Origin: Diadophis punctatus similis
Taxonomy: Eukaryota; Chordata; Lepidosauria; Squamata; Dipsadidae
NCBI GenBank assembly: GCA_023053685.1
Contig: JALIGW010000002.1
Span: forward strand, 252,849,239 to 252,913,238
Direction of reading: 5' to 3'
Length of the DNA stretch: 64,000 bases
The position numbers and the translations under genes are program-made. The notes below the pieces were generated by a model. The model was not told where the DNA came from and made no database searches. It saw only the letters and a program-made list of their open reading frames with translations. Shown in pieces: positions 10,158 to 24,450 of this stretch (positions are counted from its first letter, which is position 1; every line of letters begins with the position of its first letter).

Positions 10158-10397
10158 ATGGAGGGCGCCCTCAACCCAGAGATTCAATGCTGGTGTTTCT
10201 GCAGTCGCTATTGCTGCCAGCCCCCCCCCCTGAAGCTTTGTAGCCACCTGCACTGACTATATGATCAAAAGCTGTGGCCAGAAAGGAGCAGGAAAGGTGA
10301 GATGCTGGATCTAGTGTTGCTGGAGCAGCTGCTGCCCCTGCTGCCACCGGAGATGGAGGGCTGGGTGAGGGAGTGGGGAGCCAAGAACTGTTCCTAG
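10158..10397 (+). pseudogene. Decayed SCAN exon of a lost zinc-finger paralog
   Basis: The ATG at 10158 corresponds to the ATG of genes B (12075) and C (17881). The text is recognisable, with MEGA, PEIQ and later [18 protein letters not shown] and GWVREWGA, where B has [18 protein letters not shown] and SWVRECRA. The middle is frame-shifted and has a C-run (about 10220) in place of QEAEGPRE, and TAG closes the frame at about 10397. No KRAB or finger exon follows before gene B begins, so this is an orphan, non-functional first exon. Confidence 0.75.
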
Positions 10398-10818
10398 GCC
10401 GGGCCATCGTCCCCTGTTCCCTGACACCCCAAAACTGGAGCCGTGAGAGAGAAAGAGGCTGAGGGGACAAGCATGCCCTGCTCAGCTTCACTGACTCACC
10501 GAGGCTGCCTGCGCAGGACACCCAATCTGCTTTTGGAGCGTCAAGCAGCCTCGGTGAGTCTGAAGGAACCTGAGACTGCCCACCCAAAAGCTTCTCTTCT
10601 CCACACCCGAAACTTTTGCAAACGGACGAAATCACTTCTATGGAGTGATCTCGCACTGTTTCAGGCCTTTTGTCCCTTCGCAAAAGCTTTTGGCAGGGAG
10701 AACCCTGAAGGGGGCTGAGGCTTCCAAAGGCTTCTCTTCTCTCTTGCCATTAGTGGATCTGGGCGCACGGACACACATGCACACGCCAAGCCACAAAGGT
10801 TGGGGACTGCTGTTCTAA
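10398..10818. mobile_element. Unassigned segment ending in a hAT-like terminus
   Basis: The right end reads AAAGGTTGGGGACTGCTG, the reverse of the CAGTGGTCCCCAACC type of hAT terminus. No matching left end was found. The segment holds an inverted pair around 10490-10560 (TGACTCACCGAGGCTGC versus GCAGCCTCGGTGAGTC). Confidence 0.4.
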
Positions 10819-10978
10819 GACTTCTATGGATGAATTTTAAAAAAAGGCAGACTCAACACACTAAAGAACATACCCCCATAGAGAAGTGGCCACCCACCGA
10901 TTAAGGCAACCGAGAGGCCACCAAACCTGCCTGTAGAACCCGGGAGACTTTTTATTCCCTTACTTACCAAGGAAATGG

Positions 10979-11092
10979 AAATGAGGACCCAGATTGTTGG
11001 GAGCAATATGCTGAACTCTGTAAACCGCTTAGAGGGGGCTGTAAAGCACTATGAAGCGGTATATAAGTCTAAGTGCTATTGCTATTACTTAG
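10979..11092 (+). mobile_element. tRNA-derived SINE, 3' part
   Basis: Contains GAGGACCCAGATTGTTGG, TAAACCGCTTAGAG and the tail GTCTAAGTGCTATTGCTATT of the squamate SINE that is complete at 15938-16172. The tRNA-like head is missing. Confidence 0.85.
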
Positions 11093-11150
11093 TAGGGTGG
11101 CCTACTAAGTTCAATCCTAGGTAGAAGCAGATCTTTCTCCCTCTGGGCAC

Positions 11151-11282
11151 AATAGCAATAGCACTTTACTTATATACCGCTTCATAGTGCTTTACAGCCC
11201 TCTCTAAGCGGTTTACAGAGTTCAGCATATTGCCCCCAACAATCTGGGTCCTCATTTTACCGACCTCGGAAGGTAAAATAAT
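11151..11282 (-). mobile_element. tRNA-derived SINE, 3' part, reverse orientation
   Basis: Reverse complement of the same SINE tail and core (AATAGCAATAG at the left, CTCATTTTACC at the right). It lies 58 bp from the + copy, so the two form an inverted pair. Confidence 0.85.
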
Positions 11283-11309
11283 ACAATATTAATAATACAA
11301 TAATAATAT

Positions 11310-11435
11310 ATCTGCTGAACAAAACTCCGCATTGGCACCAGGAAGGGCATCCGACCAGTAAACACACTGTTAGCTCCATTCAGTTGCCCACATCCCTGCA
11401 AAGGATTATGGGGTCGTTAAAAGATGACAACTTAG
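11310..11435 (+). mobile_element. RTE-type LINE 3' tail (tentative)
   Basis: The words CAGGAAGGGCATCCGACCAG and AGGATTATGGGGTCGTTAAA resemble the 3' end of RTE/BovB-like elements of squamates. No coding part is present. Confidence 0.4.
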
Positions 11436-11471
11436 TAACAAATGGATACATTGACTTGAGGGGACGTCTGT

Positions 11472-12074
11472 CTTAGGACTCTTCTTGCCATTTTTGTCAT
11501 TTCCAGTGACCTCCATCAAGTCTCTCCCCTCCCCAACTTCTTCCATCTGTCCCAGGAACGCAGCCGCATTCTTGCACAGAGCAAGAGAAATCCCAGGTGC
11601 GCAGAAGCAAACATCAACCCTCTCTACCCATCACACCTTCTCTCGCCCCCGATCAAAAGGCTATCAAAAGTCCTTGGGGTCTGAGCAGCCTTCCAACGTC
11701 ATTAGGCAGGGAAGGAGCATGCGCATAAGACCGTCGTCGGTACTCGCCGAGCGGAGAAGAATGCGGGGGGGAGGGGTTCCCAGGGAAAAGTTCTGTCGCC
11801 AGCGGGAGGAAAGAAGGGGCGCCTGTAGCGTTTTGCCCCTCTAGGAAGGAGCATTCGTTGGTCCAGACTCTCCAAGCCAGGTGTGGGAGGGAAATTGTGG
11901 CGGAGCGATTTGCAGCTGCTCTTCCCAGGCGCAGAAGGTCTGAAGCAGCCGAGGGGTCCCGTTACTTCCCTTCCTGGAAACCGGGCAGTCGGGGAGTGGC
12001 CACCTCGGACTGCCTTGGGCTTGTTTTGGCTCCCCTCGAGCAGAAAAGCCATTCCGGCACAGGGGTCTCCAGGG
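11472..12074 (+). promoter_or_regulatory. CpG-rich promoter/5' UTR region of gene B
   Basis: This stretch is shared almost word for word with 17265-17880 upstream of gene C, beginning at ACTCTTCTTGCCATTTTTG. It becomes CpG-rich from about 11690 (GCATGCGCATAAGACCGTCG). There is no TATA box close to the start, so a CpG-island promoter is likely. The transcription start cannot be placed. Confidence 0.6.
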
Positions 12075-12392
12075 ATGGAGGGCGCTTCATTCAGCCCAGA
12101 GATCCACCGCCGGCGCTTCCGCGGTCTCGATCGCTGCAGCCAGGAGGCGGAGGGTCCCCGGGAGCTTTGCAGCCGCCTGCACCGGCTGTGCCGTCAGTGG
12201 CTGCAGCCGGAAAGGAGCAGCAAAGGGGAGATGCTGGACCTGGTGGTGCTGGAGCAGCTGCTGGCCCTGCTGCCCCCGGAGATGGCGAGCTGGGTGAGGG
12301 AGTGCAGAGCCGAGAGCTGTTCCCAGGCGGTGGCCCTGGCCGAAGGCTTCCTGCTCAGCCAAGCCCAGAGGGAAGAGCCGGGAAAGGGGCAG
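12075..12392 (+). CDS. Gene B exon 1, SCAN domain
   Basis: It encodes 106 residues with the SCAN landmarks [39 protein letters not shown] and WVREC. The donor is CAG|GTGAGG at 12393, phase 0. Only eight residues precede the domain, which is shorter than in many mammalian SCAN proteins. Confidence 0.88.
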
Positions 12393-15300
12393 GTGAGGGT
12401 CTCATCCTGGGAGGGGAGAATCAATGTCTGCAATGAACTGCTAATAGCAATGGCAGATTGAAGGCTATCAATCTTGAGCCGGTCAGGATCAAACTGCAGA
12501 ACTGCTAGCAGTCAGCAGAATTAGCCTGCTGACTGCCAGTATTTGGAGAACTAATTTCTTCTTTGAATCTTTTTGTTTCTTGAAATGTTTCTTTCCTCCT
12601 GGAGATAATTCTGAGAGAAAAGAGAATTCAACCCTGTTTCAACAACCCACAATCCTGAGGGATATAAGAGGGTCCTGAATTTGAGGAAGTGGTCACAATT
12701 TCTTCTCCAACATCTCTCTTTCTTTGAATGAAACAGTAGTGTCTCTCTGAACAGCTCTTTCCTTACAGGAGTACTTGTGATTTTCATAGCAGTTTTGTTA
12801 GTTATGGCAACAGGGCTCCTTAAGTCCAATATCTGTCTAAAATTACAAGCATTTACCCAGAAATAGCAGCCACATGGAGAGCAGAGTCCCCAAGTTCTCT
12901 TACTTTGACTTAGCTTGGGGAAATACAGGTACAGAGGCAAAAAGTAAGGCAAGAAAACTAAGATGGTTCTGGTTCTCTGAAAGTGGATCATAAACCAGAC
13001 TCTTCTGTCAGGTGGTGCAGGAGCCGTTCATGGGGGAGATCTCCGCAGAGCTCCAGGAAAGAGGAGATCCATCCAGCCCTTCTCAGGAGCTGCTTTTTAG
13101 GAGGATCCAACTGGGGCCTCCCTGCCAGGTAAGTGCAGGTTTCTTCTGAGAGCAGTGGAGTATAAACTCCATCTGTTCATGAGCTGCTTTTTCCATCAAA
13201 TGCTGAATCTGTGACCATTTGAACTCTGTGTCCCCCCAGAATGTCCTGCTGAATTACACTTGGCATTCAAGATTGTTCTTGAGTTGCAAACAAGAGAAAA
13301 TTTGTAGGCTTCGTATTAGACAATTTGAAAATTAGAAATTATTAGAAAATTTGTTTGGTGGAAAAAGTTTAATACTTAATATTTTTCGGAAGAGTGTTAA
13401 AAACTAGTTAGAAATGAAGCCCAAGAATTTAAACAATAGGAATAAGATTAAAAACCGCATGAATCCCATGAAGATAAAACCCTAAGTGAATGTTACATAG
13501 CTGGAACAGTAAGGCTGTTAGCTAAGTGAATTGGGATTTTTAGGCTCATTGCCAACATTTTGAAATTGGCTAGGAAAAGTTTTTAGTGGATGTGTCATGT
13601 TTACTTAGGAGTTTGGTAGCCTAGGGGACTCTGCTCCCCGAAACCTCCTTGCTGAGTTATTCTGGCCCAGTGGGAAGCTCTGCAATGGTGGCTGTGTTGC
13701 CATTCTACAGCCTGGATGCACCTAAGCCATGATTTGTGGAACTACGGCTTCCCAGCCCCAAAGACTATGTGGAAATGCAGGCATAAATCTGTTTCTGGCA
13801 AGAAAATGTCAGTTTAGTTCCTTGTGAACATCTGTTCCCATTTTGTGCGGTTAGAGAGAAAACGTCCAAGTCTTTCCTGGTAATGTCTGCCAAGGAACAT
13901 TTTCTTTCTCTATCAGGAATCTGATTCATTTGAGGAGGTGACTGTGGACTTCACGCTGGAGGAGTGGGAGCTGCTAGATTCTGGTCAGAAGACCTTGTGC
14001 AGAGAAGTCATGTGGGAAATTTTGAAGAATATGGCTGCTCTCGGTAAGGGCAGGCTTTCCTCTGGCTTCCATTCATTGGGGGAGGTTTTTTCAGTGGAGG
14101 ATGGCTAGCTATTTATACTCAGATGCTTAAGGTGATCTTCCCTCCTTAAGGCCTTGTCAGAAATGCTCACTGTAGACTCTGAAAATGTCCTAGATGTTCC
14201 ATGGCAGGGACTGAACAGATTGACCAATCAACACCAAAGCCTTAATATATTTCTTGGCCGAAAAAATCTCTGTGTACCATCAGGATGTCCTAGATAACAA
14301 TTTGCAGCCTTCCTAGCTAGACACATAGCTGGTACCAAACCTAGAATACATGATTTTGATAGGGGGAGGACCTTCACCATTCTAATTGTAACAGAATTAT
14401 TTCTTTTCTTTTTCCAATGAGATAATGGACTGGAACAAGAGAATAGCAAGCAAGCAAGATTAAAGACAGAGAAGCGTGAAGTTGAAGAAGTGATATTTGT
14501 CCATGAAGAGGACACAAGAAGACAAGAGAGAAACCACTCAGAGAATGGAGGGGATAAGTCATCCACTTCTATTCCTGTTGGTATCCCTACCTTCCTGTCC
14601 CAGCAAGACCTGGAAGGAAAGAAAAAGGAAAAATATGTGTGGAAAGATAAAAATCAATTTGATTTACAAGAATGTGGCATAAACCAGACTGAAGGGAAAA
14701 TGTATGAAAAATATGTCAGTCATTCTTTCTCTCTTACTTTGCTAAAGGAACTATACAGAAAAAGGAAACCACACACCTTTGTAAAATCTGGGAGGGATTC
14801 CAAACGGAACAGAGAGATGAAACTCTGCATGGAGTGTGGAAAGAGATTCATTAGCAAGAGTAAACTTATTCTCCACCAAAGGAGCCACACTGGAGAGAGA
14901 CCACATAAATGCCTCAAATGTGGAAAGACCTTTACCCGGAATGGAAATCTTAATCGTCACAAAAGGATCCACACTGGGGAGAGACCCCATAAATGCATGG
15001 AGTGTGGAAAAACCTTTATACAGAAGGGGCATCTTAATTCTCATAACAAGATCCACAGAGGGGAGAGGCCATATAAATGCACGGAGTGTGGAATGACCTA
15101 TACCCGAAAAGCACATCTTATTAAGCACATCTTAATATTACACACATATAAAGGCATGGAATGTGGAAAGACCTTTACAACGAAAGGACTACTTAACCGT
15201 CATGAAAGGATACACACTGGGGAGAAACTATATAAATGCCTCAAATGTGGAAAGACCTTTACCCGGAAAGGACATCTTAATGATCACAAAAGGATCCACA

Positions 15301-15743
15301 CAGGGGAGAGACCACATAAATGCACGGAATGTGGAAAGTGTTTCATTACCAACGCTCATCTTATTTGCCACCAAAGGATCCACACAGGGGAGAGACCACA
15401 TAAATGCACGGAATGTGGAAAGAGTTTCATTACCAACACTCATCTTATTTGCCACCAAAGGATCCACACAGGGGAGAGACCACATAAATGCATGAAATGT
15501 GGAAAGACCTTTACAAGGAAAGGACAACTTAATTGTCACGAAAGGATCCACACAGGAGAGCGACCATATAAATGCATGGAATGTGGAACGACCTATACAC
15601 AAAAAGCACATCTTAATCGTCATGAAATAATCCACACAGGGGAGCGACCATATAAATGCATGGAATGTGGAAAGACCTATACACGAAAAGGACATCTTAA
15701 TCGTCATGAAAGGATACACACTGGAGAGAAACCATATGAATGA
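12075..15743 (+). CDS. Gene B: SCAN-KRAB-C2H2 zinc-finger gene (four exons)
   Basis: Coding exons 12075-12392, 13012-13128, 13917-14043 and 14422-15743 join in frame (phases 0, 0, 1) to a predicted protein of 627 residues. Domains: SCAN at about residues 10-95, a linker exon, a KRAB-A box at about 146-187, a linker, then 11 C2H2 units from residue 323. SCAN mediates dimerisation and KRAB-A classically recruits TRIM28 for heterochromatin; both act in the nucleus. In KRAB-A the TRIM28-critical MLE is MWE and LY is LC, so repression may be weak. Fingers 4-5 have a short linker and finger 5 has lost its first Cys (KGMECGK). The ORF ends at a TGA that replaces the first Cys codon of a further finger. 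The start ATG has G at -3 and +4; upstream in-frame starts are non-ATG. Structure is firm; the DNA target is unknown. Confidence 0.85.
13012..13128 (+). CDS. Gene B exon 2, linker
   Basis: The acceptor is TCTTCTGTCAG and the donor CAG|GTAAGT. It gives 39 residues starting [11 protein letters not shown]. Gene C has one GTG fewer at the start (38 residues). No domain; it connects SCAN to KRAB. Confidence 0.8.
13917..14043 (+). CDS. Gene B exon 3, KRAB-A box
   Basis: The acceptor is TCTCTATCAG and the donor CTCG|GTAAGG. It reads [19 protein letters not shown], then [13 protein letters not shown] and VM are kept; LY is LC and MLE is MWE. The size (127 nt) is typical for a KRAB-A exon. Confidence 0.85.
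14422..15743 (+). CDS. Gene B exon 4, zinc-finger array
   Basis: The acceptor AG is at 14420-14421, and the split codon joins to give [10 protein letters not shown], the usual sequence after KRAB-A. Eleven finger units follow. Unit 4 has H-x4-H spacing and a shortened linker TYKG, and unit 5 lacks its first Cys. The stop is TGA at 15741-15743. Confidence 0.85.
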
Positions 15744-15830
15744 ATGGAATGCGGAAAGACCTATACTCAGAAAGAAAAACTTAATTTTCATGGAATAATA
15801 CACTGGGGAGCCACTGGGCTCTGCCAGTTT
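15744..15830 (+). pseudogene. Orphaned twelfth finger of gene B
   Basis: Directly after the TGA the same frame continues [20 protein letters not shown] and a tail like that of gene A (GATG after the last His). The stop sits exactly where TGC (first Cys) is expected, so a single C-to-A change truncated the protein. Confidence 0.8.
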
Positions 15831-15937
15831 TTTTTCATGGCAGGAAGCTTATTAATTCATGGAATGTGCAAATATATTTCATTTGTATTGGAATCTTATT
15901 TACCTTCTATGAAGCTACACAGGAGAAAAAGTAGAAG

Positions 15938-16172
15938 AGCCGAGATGGCGCAGTGGTTAAATGCAGCACTGCAGGCTACTGCTAGTTCAGCAGTTCAGCT
16001 GTTCAAATCTCACCGGCTCAAGGTTGACTCAGCCTTCCATCCTTCTGAGGTCGGTAAAATGAGGACCCAGATTGTTGGGGGCAATATGCTGAACTCTGTA
16101 AACCGCTTAGAGAGGGCTGAAAAGCAATATGAAGGGGTATATAAGTCTAAGTGCTATTGCTATTGCTATTGC
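15938..16172 (+). mobile_element. Complete squamate tRNA-derived SINE
   Basis: Starts AGCCGAGATGG with a perfect A box (TGGCGCAGTGG) and a B-box-like GTTCAAATCTC, and ends in (CTATTG)n. It is flanked by TAGAAG at 15932-15937 and 16173-16178. The gene A flank (AAGTAGAAGCACTGG near 1828) shows the empty site, so the insertion postdates the A/B duplication. Confidence 0.92.
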
Positions 16173-16178
16173 TAGAAG

Positions 16179-16510
16179 CACTGGAATTTGATGGTGGATC
16201 AGTAACCTTATTTATCATAGAATGATGCCTTTCTTCTTGAGGAAAATCCTTCCGTTTCCTGTCTGAGATAATTCATGAAATTCAAACCTATGTTCATCTC
16301 CCACCTCTCTGAGGATGTAAGAAACTCCCGAGATTAAGGGAGTGGCCAGAATTCTTTCTCTACCCACCCTTTCTTTTCTCTAGTGCAGCAATTTGAGGCC
16401 CTTTTACCATTTTAGCTGATATTGTTCAAAGTATTCATGCTCATTGACAATATAGCAAACCTTATTAAAGTCTTATATGGCTCTGTCATACAATCTATAA
16501 CTTTATATTG
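16179..16510 (+). repeat. 3' flank block of gene B
   Basis: Counterpart of 1846-2182. It is intact up to TTTATATTG, where the L1 insertion begins. Confidence 0.7.
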
Positions 16511-17203
16511 TTTTTTTTTAAAAAAATTATTAAATAAACATTAAAACATTGGACACAGTGCAACCTTTCTGGCTTTGTCATTTCCATACATATTGTAACA
16601 TAACAACAAATACAATTCCTACTTATCGTACATTACTACTTTGATATTATAAACATATCCCTTGTCCTCATTTGTATGCTTGTCTAAGCATTGTCCAGTT
16701 TCAGTTCTACAAATCCTCAATATTTTCTGTTCCGACTCCTTTTACTCATTTTCAACCACTGGTACATTTTATTCCAAATTTCATGGTATTCTGTCTCACC
16801 TTTATTTTTAAGTTCTGGTGTCAGTCTGTCCATTTCCACACAAACCAATATTTTCTTTATTATCTCTTCTAGGGGATATCTCTATTTTTCCAATTTTGTG
16901 CATAAACCAATCTTGCTGCTGTTATAACGTGCAGCATTAAATATATCACTCCCTTACTATATTTCTCTTTTATAATTCCTAATAGGAATAGTTCTGGTTT
17001 TAAGAGTATGTTTTGGTCTAGCATCTCTTCCAACCATGTCTTTATCTGACGCCAAAATTCCTTGGCTTTTGTGCATGACCACCACATATGATAACACAAT
17101 CCTAATGCTGAGTTACATTTCCAACACTGAGGTGATGGATTCTTATTCATTTTTGCTAATCTTGTAGGAGGAAGGTGCCACATATATAACAATTTATATA
17201 AGT
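16511..17203 (-). mobile_element. L1 3' end fragment, reverse orientation
   Basis: The - strand encodes the L1 ORF2 C-terminus: YMWHLPPTRLAKM, CWKCNSALG, YHMWWSC, KPELFLLGI. It ends in an A-rich tail (T-run on the + strand at 16511). It sits exactly between the gene B flank and a second copy of that flank (17204-17264), i.e. at the junction of the tandem gene units. Confidence 0.85.
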
Positions 17204-17264
17204 TTCCTGTCTGAGATAATTCATGAAATTCAAATCTATGTTCTCCTCCCACCTCTCTGAGGAT

Positions 17265-17880
17265 CTTAAGACTCTTCTTGCCATTTTTGTCATTTCCAGT
17301 GCCCTCCATCAAGTCTCCCCCTCCTCCCAACTTCTTCCATCTGTCCCAGGAACGCAGCCGCATTCTTGCACAGAGCAAGAGAAATCCCAGGTGCGCAGAA
17401 GCAAACATCAACCCTCTCTATCCATCACACCTTCTCTCGCCCCCGATCAAAAGGCTAGCCAGTCCCTGGGGTCTGAGCAGCCTTCCAACGTCATTGGGCA
17501 GGGAAGGAGCATGCGCATAAGACCGTCGTCGGTACTCGCCGAGCGGAGAAGAATGCGGGGGGAGGGGTTTCCCCGGGAAAATATCTGTAGCCAGCGGGAG
17601 GAAATGAGGGTCGCCTGTAGCGTTTTGCCCCTCTAGGAAAGAGCACTCGTTGGTCCAGACTCTCCAAGCCAGGTGTTAGAGAGAAATTGTGGCGGAGCGA
17701 TTTGCAGCTGCTCTTCCCAGGCGCAGAAGATCTCAAGCAGCCGAGGAGTCCCGTTACTTCCCTCCTGGAAACCGGGCAGTCGGGGCGGAGTGGCCGGCTA
17801 GGCCACCTCGGACTGCCTTGGGCTTTTTTTTTTGGCTCCCCTCGAGCAGAAAAGCCATTCAGGCACAGGGGTCTCCAGGG
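17265..17880 (+). promoter_or_regulatory. CpG-rich promoter/5' UTR region of gene C
   Basis: Near-identical counterpart of 11472-12074, with small indels (extra GGCCGGCTAG near 17792 and a T-run at 17826). It is fused on its left to the repeated 3' flank block. Confidence 0.6.
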
Positions 17881-21968
<4,088 letters not shown>

Positions 21969-22365
21969 ATGCCTTGAGTGTGAAGAAATCTTAATAACTA
22001 CAGCCCCTTTAGTTGTCAGATTGTATGCAGACAGGAAAATTAGAAATGTATGGAAAGTGGATCAAGGTTGACTGAGTATAGTGTGCAGGTGAGCACACTA
22101 TCCTCAGTCAACCTTGATCCACTTTCCATGCATTTCTCATAAAATGATGCACACAGGAAAAACTGTACAAATCTATAGACTGAGCTATATTTGTAACAGC
22201 CAACGTATTGACCATCCAAGGATCTAGATATGGCAGGCAGCTTATTAATGCACAGAATATGCAAGCATGTTTTTCTTGGGCCGGAATGTTATGAACCATC
22301 CGAGCAGCTACACAAGAAAAGGTATAAGCACTCAAATGTGGAAAGAACTGAAGATGGATCAATGG
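21969..22365 (+). pseudogene. Decayed fingers downstream of gene C
   Basis: One frame over from the stop the DNA reads CLECEEILITTAPLV, a finger without histidines. Later stretches (GRTYTG-like linkers near 22150, CANMFFLG-like near 22260) are remnants matching those after gene A. They show that a frameshift in the linker after finger 7 shortened the protein. Confidence 0.6.
22042..22137. repeat. 96-bp inverted repeat (hairpin)
   Basis: The left arm starts AGAAATGTATGGAAAGTGG and the right arm ends CCACTTTCCATGCATTTCT. The arms are about 45 bp with very few mismatches, around the short loop AGGTGA. The left arm corresponds to sequence after the gene A stop; the right arm is an extra inverted copy. 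Confidence 0.9.
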
Positions 22366-22539
22366 GCTAATTTTTCATAGGCTGACCATTGAGGAGAGTT
22401 ACCATAGAGACATAAAAGAGAATGGGCGAGTTAGTGAAAATGCACTATTGTCTCACTCATCGTACACTTTCTGCACATATTCTCAGATATGGCGGACATA
22501 GAATCTCTTTGAAAGTTGGTTGTCTTGGTATTGTTTTAG

Positions 22540-23225
22540 TGCTGGGTGTGTGATCACTCAGTGGTTCAGTCCCCAGTTATATCACGGTTGGACTATCGTA
22601 ATGCAGTCTACATGGGGTACCCTCAAAGAGCATTCGGAGGCTACAGCTGGTGCAGAGTGACGGCATGGGCAGTTTTGGGAGTCCCCAAAATGGCCTCTGT
22701 ATCACTACTGCTCCATGAGCTACATTGGTTGCCGGTCTGCTTCAGGCTGTAATTTAAGGCGTTTGTGATCATCTTTAAAGCCCTTCATGGCGTGGGTCCA
22801 GGTTACCTTGAGGTACCATCTTACCCCACTAGGATTGACCTGTCCCACTCGGTCCAGCGGGAGGCATGCTGCAAGTCCCGTCAGCCTGATTATTTCGACT
22901 GGTGGGGTCCAGGAGGAGGGCCTTCTCTGCTGTTTCTCCTGCTGTCTCGAACATCTTGCCCCCCTCCTTGCTCAATGTGAGGTTAGCCCCAGTGCCCCTT
23001 TCATAAGAGCCTAAAGAGCTGGTTCTGCCAGTTGTCCTGGGGCCCTAATGGGGGAAAAGCCCAGTGGAGGAGATTGATCAAGTAACAACTGACCCCATTT
23101 CTCCCCACCCCCGAACGTGTCCTTGACTTTAATCTTTGGTTTTAATTTATTCAGGATTTAATGTAGATGTATTTTTATGACTGTAAGCCACCCAGAGTTA
23201 CCTTGTGGTAAGATGGGTGGTGAGG
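22540..23225 (+). mobile_element. L2-type LINE, 3' end
   Basis: Decayed RT C-terminus: LDYRNAVYMGYPQRAF, HWLPVCFRL, FKALHGVGPGYL. It is followed by a 3' UTR ending CTGTAAGCCACCCAGAGT. Frames are broken. Confidence 0.8.
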
Positions 23226-23655
23226 GGAGGGAGAGAGCGAGCAAAAGTGAAAGAGAAAGAGAGAGAAAAGAAAAAAAGAAATCAGAGGAGTCAGGCTGGA
23301 TGTGATGTGGCAGCCATGAGAGGTGGAACAAGAAGAAAAGTCACACCTGCATGGCTAAAGAAAGGAGAAGTGAGTGGAAGAGGACATTTCTAATTTTTGT
23401 TTTACATCTTCAAGGAATGAAGTTCCTGTAAGTCTTTAGGAATTTCTTCAGAGAGGATCTGCCTAGGGCTGCTGTGTTAGGCATATGTAAAGGCCTAGGT
23501 AACTCCAAACTGTATGTTTTTTGTAAACCTAACGCACATTGCCCAAACCCTGACATTCCCACTGATTTTACTGTTTTCCAATTGTATAAATGAATTTGTT
23601 CCATGATTTCTTAAATGCATCTCTCCTGGGCTGTTGACAAGAGGAGGAAAAAAAA
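23226..23655. other. Intergenic; purine-rich tract then unassigned sequence
   Basis: GA-rich simple sequence lies at 23222-23290. The rest shows no gene. Confidence 0.4.
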
Positions 23656-23663
23656 CGCTAGAG

Positions 23664-24222
23664 CAGTGATGGCGAACCTTTTTTGGTTTGCGTGCCAAAA
23701 GGGGGGGGGAGTGCGCGCGCTGGCGCGCGCACACATACCCACACCCATTCCCTCCCCCCACGCATGCGCACAACCCCCCATGCTGCCCCCTGCGCATGTG
23801 CACACCCCCACTCCCCCGTGCAAAGTCCTTACCGAAGCCTAGGACGGTAAAAAACAACGAAACGGGCAAACCGGAAGTGTGTTTTCCGAACTTCCGGTTT
23901 GCCCGTTTCATCGTTTTTTGCATTCCGGGGCTTCAGGAAGCTTCCCTGAACCCTCCGGAGTGCTAAAAACAGCCCAATGGCAAACCGGAAGTGCATTTTC
24001 CAAACTTCCAGTTTGCCCGTTTCATCATTTTTTGCATTCCGGGGCTTCAGGAAGCTTCCCTGAATCCTCCGGAGTGCGAAAAACAGCACAACGGCAAACC
24101 AGAAGTGCGTTTTTCCGAACTTCCGGTTTGTCCGTGGAGCTGACAGGGCAACGCCTCGCGTGCCCTCCAATATGGCTCCGCGTGTCACCTGTGGCACACG
24201 TGCCATAGGTTCGCCATCACGG
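23664..24222. mobile_element. Non-autonomous hAT element, 559 bp
   Basis: The left end is CAGTGATGGCGAACC and the right end GGTTCGCCATCACGG. The target duplication is CGCTAGAG (23656-23663) versus CCCTAGAG (24223-24230). It shares TTCCGGTTTGCC-type internal segments with the copy in gene C but in the opposite orientation, with two internal tandem segments around GCATTCCGGGGCTTCAGG. Confidence 0.9.
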
Positions 24223-24231
24223 CCCTAGAGG

Positions 24232-24450
24232 GTCAGTTTGGTCTAGTGATTAAGGCACTCGACTAGCAACGTGAAGACTCTTGAGTTCTGGTCTCTACTT
24301 GGCAATGAAAGCCGATTGGGTGATTTTGAGCCAGTAGCTCTCTGTCAACCCAATTCACCTTCACAGGGTGGTGGTTGTGGGGAAAATAGAAGGAAAGTGT
24401 ATTAGATACGTTTGCTATGTTGAGTTATTTATAAAAATAATAAAAGCAGG
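24232..24450 (+). mobile_element. tRNA-derived SINE, second family
   Basis: TTGGTCTAGTGATTAAGGCAC resembles a tRNA head with an A box. The body reads AAGCCGATTGGGTGATTTTG and the tail ends TATTTATAAAAATAATAAA. The family differs from the SINE at 15938. Confidence 0.75.

Noticed and set aside
11883..12074. Longer N-terminus for gene B (and at 17689 for gene C)
   Set aside because: The upstream open frame starts with GTG, not ATG, and its sequence is not conserved between B and C because of indels; the ATG at 12075/17881 has a good context.
15938..16172. tRNA gene at the SINE head
   Set aside because: A and B boxes are present but the cloverleaf is degraded and the SINE body and (CTATTG) tail follow.
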